Position numbers and translations under genes: made by a program. A stretch of DNA of 64,000 nt from contig MGWK01000007.1 in the NCBI GenBank assembly GCA_001800975.1, forward strand, positions 124,001 through 188,000, given 5' to 3'. Positions 16,566-23,544 of this stretch are shown piece by piece. This DNA is from Flavobacteria bacterium RIFCSPLOWO2_12_FULL_35_11 (GTDB lineage Bacteria > Bacteroidota > Bacteroidia > Flavobacteriales > Flavobacteriaceae). A model generated the notes under the pieces. It was not told the origin of the DNA. It did no database searches and worked only from the letters and a program-made list of their open reading frames with translations. Numbering within the stretch: position 1 is the first letter of the stretch; each line of letters starts with the position of its first letter.

Positions 16566-16573
16566 CAAAATTA
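16566..16573 (-). promoter_or_regulatory. -7 box of the kinase-regulator operon
   Basis: TAATTTTG on the minus strand matches the Bacteroidota TAnnTTTG consensus and would start transcription near 16561, 17 nt before the GTG at 16544. No Fnr-type palindrome lies 23 bp upstream of it. Confidence 0.5.
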
Positions 16574-16680
16574 ATTTTGGATAAAAGGTAGTGAAAAAAT
16601 AAATAGGTAAGATTGAAAAAGCGCAATATTTTAGAATGAATGATTTTTTTTGACAAAAGTGCCAACAATTCAACTAAATT

Positions 16681-16723
16681 TTGTCAATATCATTTAATTA
16701 TACATTTATAAATATTACCTTTA
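16681..16723 (+). promoter_or_regulatory. Fnr-type composite promoter P7 (degenerate first half-site)
   Basis: TTGTCAATATCA (16681-16692) keeps only the second half-site, then 23 bp and TACCTTTA (16716-16723). The predicted start near 16728 leads into a 20-codon frame and then the CDP-alcohol phosphatidyltransferase operon. Confidence 0.6.
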
Positions 16724-16730
16724 ATTTAAT

Positions 16731-16793
16731 ATGAAAAACCTAATGAACTTTGTTGAAAAGCAAAAAATGGCTGCTTTTGGTTTGCATAAATAA
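16731..16793 (+). CDS. possible 20-residue small protein or leader peptide
   Basis: The frame ATG 16731 to TAA 16791-16793 encodes MKNLMNFVEKQKMAAFGLHK. It starts about 3 nt after the predicted P7 transcription start and lies 50 bp before the phosphatidyltransferase gene. Support is positional only; it may be chance. Confidence 0.3.
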   Translation: MKNLMNFVEKQKMAAFGLHK

Positions 16794-16843
16794 AATTGGA
16801 TAAATTAAGTCATAAATTTTAATACAATAAATTTAAAAAAGGT

Positions 16844-17455
16844 ATGCTAACATTTAAAAATTTTAATATTGCCGATTGGTTTTCATTTTACAGAATTGCT
16901 GCTGCACCATTTTTATTGCTTATTTTATGGTTGGATGAGCGGGAAGTTTTTACATCGTTCCTATTGGTAAGTTACTGTACGGATATGATTGATGGTTTTT
17001 TGGCGAGAAGGTTAAAAATAACAAGTCCAAGAGGCTCGCAATTGGATTCTTTTGGGGATCAAATTACTTTTGTGGTTGGCATAATTGGTTTGCTAGTTTA
17101 TGAATTCGACTTCATGAAAGAACATTCCTTTTATATAATTCTTGTTTTTGTGCCTTATATTTTTCAAATGATTATCGCATTTGTAAAATATGGCAAAGCC
17201 ACTGCTTTTCATACATATTTGGCCAAATTGTCGGCAATTACACAGGCTTTTTTTATTCTTTGGCTGTTGTTCTTTGGGCCAATTTACTGGTTGTTTTATG
17301 TGATGATTGTATTGGGTTTGCTGGAAACGATTGAAGAGATTGCACTTATTTTTATGTATGATAACTGGGTTGCGGGTGTTAAAGGCATTTATTGGGCACT
17401 TAGAGACAAAAGGCGGTTAAGAAAAAAAACAGCCATCAAAAAAAGAACAAATTAA
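16844..17455 (+). CDS. CDP-alcohol phosphatidyltransferase family protein
   Basis: An inner-membrane enzyme of 203 residues that joins an alcohol to a CDP-activated lipid. The catalytic signature is complete: D47-x2-D50-G51-x2-A54-R55-x8-G64-x3-D68-x3-D72. About five to six membrane segments follow. The alcohol substrate (glycerol-3-phosphate, inositol or another) cannot be read from sequence. It is followed 11 bp later by a membrane metallophosphoesterase gene, so a phospholipid-related phosphatase step is a reasonable guess. Promoter P7 is 121-163 bp upstream. Confidence 0.88.
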   Translation: MLTFKNFNIADWFSFYRIAAAPFLLLILWLDEREVFTSFLLVSYCTDMIDGFLARRLKITSPRGSQLDSFGDQITFVVGIIGLLVYEFDFMKEHSFYIILVFVPYIFQMIIAFVKYGKATAFHTYLAKLSAITQAFFILWLLFFGPIYWLFYVMIVLGLLETIEEIALIFMYDNWVAGVKGIYWALRDKRRLRKKTAIKKRTN

Positions 17456-17466
17456 ACCATTTTGGG

Positions 17467-18681
17467 ATGCGTTCGTATTCATTTTTTACCATTATGCTGT
17501 TATGTTTGGCCATATTGCTTGTGGATACGCTTGCTTTTTATTGGCTTAAATCCATTACCCAATTGTTACAATCGGTATTTTTGCAAAACTTTATTCATAT
17601 CACTTTTTGGACATTCACCATTGGGCTCATTACCGCCATTATTTTACTGAGACTTAGATTAAAAGTGACACATCCTTACCTAAACCAATTATTGATAACG
17701 TCACTTTATGGACTTACCATATCGTCTTTTATACCAAAAATAATTTTCGTTGTCGTAATTTCTATTCTTTATTTCACAAACTATGTTTTTTCTGAGGAAG
17801 AATCACTAATTGCAATTCCCATTATAGGTTTATTTGCAGGATTTCTTCCTTTTTTGATGATTTGTTACAGCATTTTCAGAACACTTTACCGCTTTAAAGT
17901 ACATCGCATAAAAATTAATTTTGATGAATTGCCTCCCAATTTCAACGGATTAAAAATTGTTCATATTTCCGACCTTCACCTTGGGAGTTTTCGTTCTCGC
18001 TATCATATTTTGGACAGAGCCATAAAGCTGATTAACCATTTAGAACCCGATTTTATATTTTTCACAGGCGATTTAGTCAATAACCACGCATGGGAATTGA
18101 AAGGCTGGCAATCTGTTTTAAAAAAATTGAACGCCAAAACCGGGAAATTTGGAGTTTTGGGAAATCACGATTATGGTGATTATGGCAAATGGAAATCAGA
18201 AGAAAGGAAACAGGCCAATTTCGAAACAATCAAATATTTTTACAAAAAAATTGATTTCAAATTATTGCTGAATGAAGCCGTCAGTATTGAAAATGATGGC
18301 CAAAAAATAGCCATTGTTGGCGTTGAAAATTGGGGAAATCCGCCGTTTAAACAATATGGCGATTTAAAAAAGGCTTTAAAAAGCGTTGATAATATTCCTT
18401 TTAAAATACTACTTTCCCACGATCCTTCGCATTGGAATGAAGAAGTTTTGGAAAAAACGGATATTGCACTCACGCTTTCTGGCCACACACATGGAATGCA
18501 AGCCGGAATTAATATTAAAAGCAAAAATTGGAGCCCTATTCAATATAAATATCAACATTGGGCTGGATTGTATAAACGTTTTAATCAATACCTTTATGTT
18601 ACCAGAGGTTTGGGTTGGATGGGATTTCCCGGACGGCTTGGAATGCGGCCCGAAATTACCTTTATTGAGCTTCATCAATAA
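17467..18681 (+). CDS. membrane-anchored metallophosphoesterase
   Basis: 404 residues with about four N-terminal membrane segments (1-140) followed by a calcineurin-like phosphoesterase domain. The metal-binding blocks are in order: SDLHLG (about 167-172), GDLVNN (about 198), GNHDYG (about 225), SHDP (about 317) and SGHTHG (about 338). This architecture is that of YkuE/YaeI-like enzymes. The frame starts at ATG 17467, 11 bp after the phosphatidyltransferase, so the pair is an operon. The active site should face the cytosol or periplasm depending on topology, which I cannot decide. The substrate is unknown. Confidence 0.9.
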   Translation: MRSYSFFTIMLLCLAILLVDTLAFYWLKSITQLLQSVFLQNFIHITFWTFTIGLITAIILLRLRLKVTHPYLNQLLITSLYGLTISSFIPKIIFVVVISILYFTNYVFSEEESLIAIPIIGLFAGFLPFLMICYSIFRTLYRFKVHRIKINFDELPPNFNGLKIVHISDLHLGSFRSRYHILDRAIKLINHLEPDFIFFTGDLVNNHAWELKGWQSVLKKLNAKTGKFGVLGNHDYGDYGKWKSEERKQANFETIKYFYKKIDFKLLLNEAVSIENDGQKIAIVGVENWGNPPFKQYGDLKKALKSVDNIPFKILLSHDPSHWNEEVLEKTDIALTLSGHTHGMQAGINIKSKNWSPIQYKYQHWAGLYKRFNQYLYVTRGLGWMGFPGRLGMRPEITFIELHQ

Positions 18682-18702
18682 TTGATGTTGAGAAATTATA
18701 TT

Positions 18703-19473
18703 TTAACTAAATAATAGCGAAGATTTTTTAAGCTGCTTAATTTTATTTTGGGCAGTATCATAGCCAATGTTGAAAATTTCGTCAATATGGTTTTTGTCAA
18801 ACATTCCAAATTTAGCCAATGGAGGATATAGCAATAAATTGCAATGGGAAAACTTTTGCGATGAGGCATTTGAAAAGTTTATTCTGATGGCTCTTTCCAA
18901 CAAATCAACAGCATATTTTAAACTATCAGCTTTTATGTCACTTATTGGACTTACATAAATGCCTATTATTTGTTTACAATTTAATTTTAAAGGCGCTATC
19001 GGAAAATTATCCAGGATACCGCCATCAGCATACAAACCGTCGTTAATGGCAACAGGTGAACATATTCCCGGAAAAGCGGATGATGCCAAAATAGGCCTTA
19101 TCAACTCACCTTTATCAAAAACTTTCAAATTTCCTGTAAGCATATCAACGGTAGTTACAAATAGTTTTTTTTGAAGCGCCTTAAAATTATCTTCAGGAAA
19201 ATATTTTTTAAAGTCCTGATAAAAATTTGCTGGATCTATAATTCCTGGCTTTCCAAAAGCATATCTGGTTGGATAAAAAAGAGGGACGGCTTTAAAAAAC
19301 GCCAATATTTCTTTAGGCGGATATCCTGCAGCATAGAATGCGCCTACCATGGCACCCATACTGCTGCCCGAGATGTGGGTAGGGTGAATGTTGTTTTCCT
19401 CAAGCGCCTTAATGACCCCAATATGAGCAATACCTTTCATGCCTCCGCCGGAGAGCGCCAATCCTATACTCAT
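18703..19473 (-). CDS. patatin-like phospholipase (RssA/YchK type)
   Basis: A 256-residue lipid acyl hydrolase of the patatin fold. The oxyanion loop GGGMKG is at 9-14, the nucleophile Ser38 in GSSMG (36-40), and the catalytic dyad Asp150 in DGG (150-152). There is no signal peptide, so it acts inside the cell or at the inner leaflet. It is the second gene after a lipoprotein gene (20-bp gap) and is presumably transcribed from P8. Together with the adjacent mlaEFD operon and the upstream phosphatidyltransferase, it indicates that membrane lipid turnover is part of the island. Confidence 0.9.
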   Translation of the reverse strand: MSIGLALSGGGMKGIAHIGVIKALEENNIHPTHISGSSMGAMVGAFYAAGYPPKEILAFFKAVPLFYPTRYAFGKPGIIDPANFYQDFKKYFPEDNFKALQKKLFVTTVDMLTGNLKVFDKGELIRPILASSAFPGICSPVAINDGLYADGGILDNFPIAPLKLNCKQIIGIYVSPISDIKADSLKYAVDLLERAIRINFSNASSQKFSHCNLLLYPPLAKFGMFDKNHIDEIFNIGYDTAQNKIKQLKKSSLLFS

Positions 19474-19493
19474 AATGGTTTTGTTTTAAACGA

Positions 19494-19874
19494 TTAATTT
19501 CTTCTGTTAACAGAACTTCTTCTGTTTAGATTGCTTCTGTTGTCGTTGTGATATTTTTTTATGTCATCTCCAAAATAATTGTGGATTCGAACTTGTGGAC
19601 TTCGTCTTAAATTAATATGGTTAAATCTGGCAGGCAAAACATTAGAAGTTATCCAAATGCCATTATCAAAATAGAGATAATTTCTTATTGAAAAATCATA
19701 ATAAATCTCATGATCCGGAAAATAGATATAACGCACCACTTCGGCTCGATTTGGATAAAACCATGGCGGTGGCGGCGTTCCAATTCTTGAAGTTACCACC
19801 ACAGGTCCGCAACTTTCTAATGATAAAATAAAGGAAAACAACATTACCAGCATTAAAAAAACAGTTTTTTTCAT
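19494..19874 (-). CDS. small lipoprotein, unknown function
   Basis: 126 residues with a type II signal (hydrophobic 4-18, lipobox LESC with Cys22) so it should be anchored in an envelope membrane. The mature part is rich in aromatic residues and Pro (TPPPPWFYPNRAEVVRYIYFPDHEIYYDF, split as PPPPWFYPNRAE and VRYIYFPDHEIYYDF) and ends in a basic Asn/Arg tail. The pattern is seen in a family of small Flavobacteriia lipoproteins without known role. Promoter P8 lies 21-63 bp upstream and the patatin gene follows. Confidence 0.75.
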   Translation of the reverse strand: MKKTVFLMLVMLFSFILSLESCGPVVVTSRIGTPPPPWFYPNRAEVVRYIYFPDHEIYYDFSIRNYLYFDNGIWITSNVLPARFNHINLRRSPQVRIHNYFGDDIKKYHNDNRSNLNRRSSVNRRN

Positions 19875-19894
19875 AATCTTAGTATTTAATAAAA

Positions 19895-19937
19895 CTAATT
19901 TACAAAGAAGCTAAAATGGCTGAAATGATATATATCA
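19895..19937 (-). promoter_or_regulatory. Fnr-type composite promoter P8
   Basis: A perfect palindrome TGATATATATCA (19926-19937), a 23-bp spacer, and TAAATTAG (19895-19902). The targets are the lipoprotein and patatin genes. Confidence 0.87.
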
Positions 19938-19956
19938 ATCTTGAAAGGCAGCTTCA

Positions 19957-20943
19957 TTAATTTTTCTTTGCTTCTTCCTTTCGTTGTTGTTTCTCTAACT
20001 TTCTAAAATAACCCCTAAACAGAAAGTTATGTTTTAAAGCTTCCATATTATCATTTAAACGAGCGCTTCCTTCCTTAATATTTTTCATTGTTTCATCGAT
20101 ATTATTGACCAAAATAGTATCGTTTATCATATAATTTATGGTGCCTTCTCCATTTTTGAAATCTAAAACTACCGAATTTAAATTGTTAATGACTGAATCA
20201 ATGTCCAAGCTCGATTGTTCAATGTTTTCAATAATTGATTTCATTTTATTTGCGGAAGCGGTATCGCTTAACAACACCGCAGCCAGGCTTTCATCATAAT
20301 TAATGGCGGTGATAATTTTTTTCAATTCATTCACTGTTGCCGAAGCATTTGCGCTCGCTGTTCTTAAATTCACCACGGTTTGTTTTACTTCGGAAGCCAT
20401 TTCCGCATCTTCAATTAACATGCCAATGGTGCCTTTTCCCTGTTTAATGGTTTCGGTTATCTTCAATAAATCGGAAGTTAATTTGGCCGCATTGTCATTG
20501 GTGGTATTGAGTGTTTCGAGCATATCGGTGGTTGATGTTTTATTGTAAGATTTAATGGTGTCGCCTGGTTTTAAAGCCGCAGAAATCTCTTTTCCGGGCA
20601 CAATATTGATCACCATGCTTCCAACCAAACCATCTGAACCAATTGCGGCTACCGCATTTTTTTTCATATGTTTAAGCATTTTGTCTTCAATAATCATATC
20701 AACACAAATGGTGCTGTCATTAATCATCACAATATTTTTTACGGTGCCAATATTAATGCCGGAATACCGCACGTTATTGCCTAATATTAAACCGTTTACA
20801 TTATTAAATACAGCGCTTATTCTAAAAGTATGGCCAAAAATATTTTGCTTGTTGCCAATTAAATAAAGTGCAAAAACAAAAATAATTGTAGCTATAAAAA
20901 TAAACAATCCAAGACTAAATTTTTGTGTATTTGAAGTTTTCAT
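19957..20943 (-). CDS. mlaD: MlaD-family (MCE domain) lipid-transfer substrate-binding protein
   Basis: 328 residues: one N-terminal membrane anchor (about 8-27), an MCE domain (about 38-118, with FRISAVFNNVNGLILGNNVRYSGINIGTVKNI split as VNGLILGNNVRYSGI), and a long helical C-terminal part with repeated coiled-coil segments and a Lys/Glu tail. MCE proteins form hexameric rings in the periplasm that carry phospholipids between membranes. It follows the ATPase gene by 9 bp. The extended helical tail is longer than in E. coli MlaD and may form a tube-like extension, which is inference. Confidence 0.9.
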   Translation of the reverse strand: MKTSNTQKFSLGLFIFIATIIFVFALYLIGNKQNIFGHTFRISAVFNNVNGLILGNNVRYSGINIGTVKNIVMINDSTICVDMIIEDKMLKHMKKNAVAAIGSDGLVGSMVINIVPGKEISAALKPGDTIKSYNKTSTTDMLETLNTTNDNAAKLTSDLLKITETIKQGKGTIGMLIEDAEMASEVKQTVVNLRTASANASATVNELKKIITAINYDESLAAVLLSDTASANKMKSIIENIEQSSLDIDSVINNLNSVVLDFKNGEGTINYMINDTILVNNIDETMKNIKEGSARLNDNMEALKHNFLFRGYFRKLEKQQRKEEAKKN

Positions 20944-20952
20944 AGGTGAATA

Positions 20953-21693
20953 TTATTTAAAAAATGCCTGTATTTTTTCGTCTTTGTTAGTGGACAATTC
21001 CTCAAAAGTTCCTTCAGCATAATTAATGCCGTCAATCAATAAAATCATTCTGTTTGAAATTACCCTGGCGCAATCCACATCATGAGTGATAATAAGCGAT
21101 GAGGTTTTATAATTTTGCTGAATATTCCGCATTAGCTGTATAATTTCTTTTGCAGTTATGGGATCTAGCCCCGTAGTTGGCTCATCGTAAATGATAATTT
21201 TTGGCCTCAAAATAATTGCCCTTGCAAGTGCAATCCTTCTTTTCATTCCGCCGGAAAGTTCATCGGGCATTAAATCTATCGCATCTTTCAATCCAACACT
21301 TTCCAATGCATCAAGCACCAATTTAAGGGATTCTTCTTCTGTTTTATTTTGCTGGCGCATCGGAAATTCCAGATTTTCCCGAACGGTCATAGAATCGTAC
21401 AAGGCGCTTCCCTGAAACAGAAAGCCCAATTGTGTGCGCAACTCATTGAATTCTTTCTGTTCCAGTTTGCTGATATCTTTACCCATAATTTCAAGAGATC
21501 CCTCATCAGGCAGCATTAAACCAACCAAACATTTTATCATCACCGATTTTCCAGAACCTGATTTTCCCATTAAGACCAAATTTTCGCCTTCAAACAATTC
21601 CAAGGTAAATCCGTTTAGCACGTGATTGTCGCCAAAGCTTTTCTTTAAATCTTTGATTCTTAAAATGGGTTCTATGTTATTTTTTTTATCCAT
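20953..21693 (-). CDS. mlaF: MlaF-like ABC transporter ATPase
   Basis: The 246-residue cytosolic ATPase of the Mla-type phospholipid transporter. Walker A GKSGSGKS is at 43-50, the ABC signature LSGGM at 146-150, and Walker B IIIYDEPTTGLDP at about 166-178, with the switch His in ITHDVD. It lies between permease and MCE genes with gaps of 2 and 9 bp. The order E-F-D corresponds to the conserved core of this system. Confidence 0.95.
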   Translation of the reverse strand: MDKKNNIEPILRIKDLKKSFGDNHVLNGFTLELFEGENLVLMGKSGSGKSVMIKCLVGLMLPDEGSLEIMGKDISKLEQKEFNELRTQLGFLFQGSALYDSMTVRENLEFPMRQQNKTEEESLKLVLDALESVGLKDAIDLMPDELSGGMKRRIALARAIILRPKIIIYDEPTTGLDPITAKEIIQLMRNIQQNYKTSSLIITHDVDCARVISNRMILLIDGINYAEGTFEELSTNKDEKIQAFFK

Positions 21694-21695
21694 AC

Positions 21696-22478
21696 CTAAA
21701 GTTCAAAGAAAATATCGGTAACAAAAACGGCTATAAAGTCGATGATGAATAAAAGCATGGAGGTATAAACTACGGCCGAATTTGAGGCTTCTCCAACGCC
21801 AACGGTTCCTTTTGTACAATTATACCCTTTAAAACTTCCCACCAAGCCAATTGCAAAACCGAAGAAAAATGATTTCACTGTGGCAGGAAGGATGTCTGAA
21901 AATTCAATGGCATTAAAAACCTTATTAAAATACAGTTGAAAAGAAACATCTCCTTTTAAAAATTCTATTAGCGATGAACCAAATAAGGCAATGGCATCAC
22001 CAAAAATAATAAGCAATGGGATCATTAGCGTTGCCGCCATAATGCGGGTTACCACCAAATATTTAAACGGATTTGTGCCGGAAACTTCCATGGCGTCAAT
22101 TTGTTCCGTTACGCGCATGGAACCCAATTCTGCCCCAATTCCCGAACTTATTTTTCCTGCGCAAATAAGCGCAATAATCACCGGACCAATTTCTCGCACT
22201 ATTGAAATGCTCACCATGGAAGGCATCCAACCTTCTGCGCCAAACTCCATCAATGTTGGTCTGGATTGCAATGAAAAAACCAAGCCCAAAATAAAACCGG
22301 TAACACCCACCAACAATAGCGATTTATTGGCCATATTGTAACATTGCCGCAACAATTCTTTAAACTCAAATGGTTTTGTAAACACCTCTTTAAAAAAACG
22401 GCCTGCAAAAAAAGACAATTCGCCAACGTCAATAAAAAAGTTTCTGAGGGCATTTCCTATTTGAATGGATGTGATCAT
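21696..22478 (-). CDS. mlaE: MlaE-like ABC transporter permease
   Basis: Permease of the Mla-type lipid transporter, about 260 residues, with the characteristic VREIGPVIIALICAGKISSGIGAELGSMRVTEQIDAMEVSGTNP region (split as VREIGPVIIALICAGKISSG and GAELGSMRVTEQIDAMEV) and about five to six membrane segments. The frame could begin at 22502, but promoter P9 overlaps that codon and predicts a transcript starting near 22497. The ATG at 22490 or, with a usual leader, 22478 is therefore more likely; I use 22478. Confidence 0.9.
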   Translation of the reverse strand: MITSIQIGNALRNFFIDVGELSFFAGRFFKEVFTKPFEFKELLRQCYNMANKSLLLVGVTGFILGLVFSLQSRPTLMEFGAEGWMPSMVSISIVREIGPVIIALICAGKISSGIGAELGSMRVTEQIDAMEVSGTNPFKYLVVTRIMAATLMIPLLIIFGDAIALFGSSLIEFLKGDVSFQLYFNKVFNAIEFSDILPATVKSFFFGFAIGLVGSFKGYNCTKGTVGVGEASNSAVVYTSMLLFIIDFIAVFVTDIFFEL

Positions 22479-22501
22479 CAGTTTCAGCATTTTTTCCATC
22501 A

Positions 22502-22544
22502 TAAAGTTATTGCTGATTTCTATCGTATAAAATGATTTATATCA
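22502..22544 (-). promoter_or_regulatory. Fnr-type composite promoter P9
   Basis: Oriented TGATATAAATCA (22533-22544), a 23-bp spacer, and TAACTTTA (22502-22509). It drives mlaEFD. Confidence 0.85.
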
Positions 22545-22675
22545 ATTTTACAGTCCTAAAAAAGGAATAAATTGATAATAATTTGACAGAATTCGAATTC
22601 GCGTCCGCTTAAAATGAAATTCAACAAATTTCTTTAAAAAAAAACACAAAAAACCACTTAATAACACCCATTACT

Positions 22676-22718
22676 TGATATTTATCATTTAAAGTTAAAA
22701 TAGCAGTTTTTAACTTTA
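22676..22718 (+). promoter_or_regulatory. Fnr-type composite promoter P10
   Basis: TGATATTTATCA (22676-22687), a 23-bp spacer, and TAACTTTA (22711-22718). The predicted start near 22723 is 54 nt before the ATG of the sigma-like gene. It is divergent from P9, with 131 bp between the two palindromes. Confidence 0.86.
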
Positions 22719-22776
22719 CGGAAGTATGTTTAAACTTAAACATGAAAAAGTATTAAAAACCACTAATTCTTAAATT

Positions 22777-23475
22777 ATGAAAATTAAAGAATCACAGTAT
22801 CTCAAACAAGAAAACGATTTCCAGGAATTTTATAAAAAAAGTTCGAAGGTTCTTCCAAGTTTGAAAAAGTTCGCAGCTGCAAAATTAAAATTGGCCGAAA
22901 AAGAAGGCTTAATTGACAAAGGATTTTACGATGCCAATGAAATTTTAGATGAAGTGTTTATGGATGTTTTTAAAACTTATTCTGATGACATTGATGAAAA
23001 ACAGTTAAAACAAACCCTCTTTTTAAAAACCATACTAAAAATAAACCATAAAATTGAGAGGGAGAATCAATTCGCCGACATTATAAATATTGATACTATT
23101 TTAAAGGATGAAATGAATTCATTGAAAGAAGATTATTCAATAGAGGCTGATGGAGATTATATATTTGATGAAGAACTTGATGATATTTCCTACAAACAAA
23201 ACAGTTTTAATCCTGTTCATTTTATTTTAGACCAGCCAATGGAAATGGAACTCACCGGGAAATTGGATTTGAGCGATATATCGTTGGTTTCAGACAAAAA
23301 CAGAATATTGTTTGGCGCTTCATTTTATACATTGCCACCTATAAGCAAAACCATTATTGAATTGTATGTATTTGGAGATCAAGAAATAGCTGAAATAGCT
23401 GAAACCTTGTCAGTTGATAAAAAAACAGTTCAAAATGTGATTGACAGGGTGAGAGAAAGGCTTGAAAAACTATAA
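22777..23475 (+). CDS. divergent sigma-70-family (ECF-like) protein
   Basis: A 232-residue protein whose end is a clear sigma region 4: LPPISKTIIELYVFGDQEIAEIAETLSVDKKTVQNVIDRVRERLEKL (split as SKTIIELYVFGDQEIAEI and SVDKKTVQNVIDRVRERL), residues about 185-232. The N-terminal part (about 40-95) contains YDANEILDEVFMDVFKTYSD, which resembles sigma region 2 only loosely, and an acidic linker (about 105-155) separates the two. It may be a sigma factor or a region-4 DNA-binding regulator. Its promoter P10 places it under the island regulator, which would make a second tier of control. Confidence 0.7.
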   Translation: MKIKESQYLKQENDFQEFYKKSSKVLPSLKKFAAAKLKLAEKEGLIDKGFYDANEILDEVFMDVFKTYSDDIDEKQLKQTLFLKTILKINHKIERENQFADIINIDTILKDEMNSLKEDYSIEADGDYIFDEELDDISYKQNSFNPVHFILDQPMEMELTGKLDLSDISLVSDKNRILFGASFYTLPPISKTIIELYVFGDQEIAEIAETLSVDKKTVQNVIDRVRERLEKL

Positions 23476-23544
23476 TATCAGAAATTTTTTATTAAGAAAA
23501 TTAGTTAACTTTTCTGAATTACCGATTCAGATAGGGTGTTCTCG

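Noticed and set aside
18240-18678. Minus-strand frames opposite the metallophosphoesterase
   Set aside because: They are antisense shadows of a gene with complete catalytic motifs.
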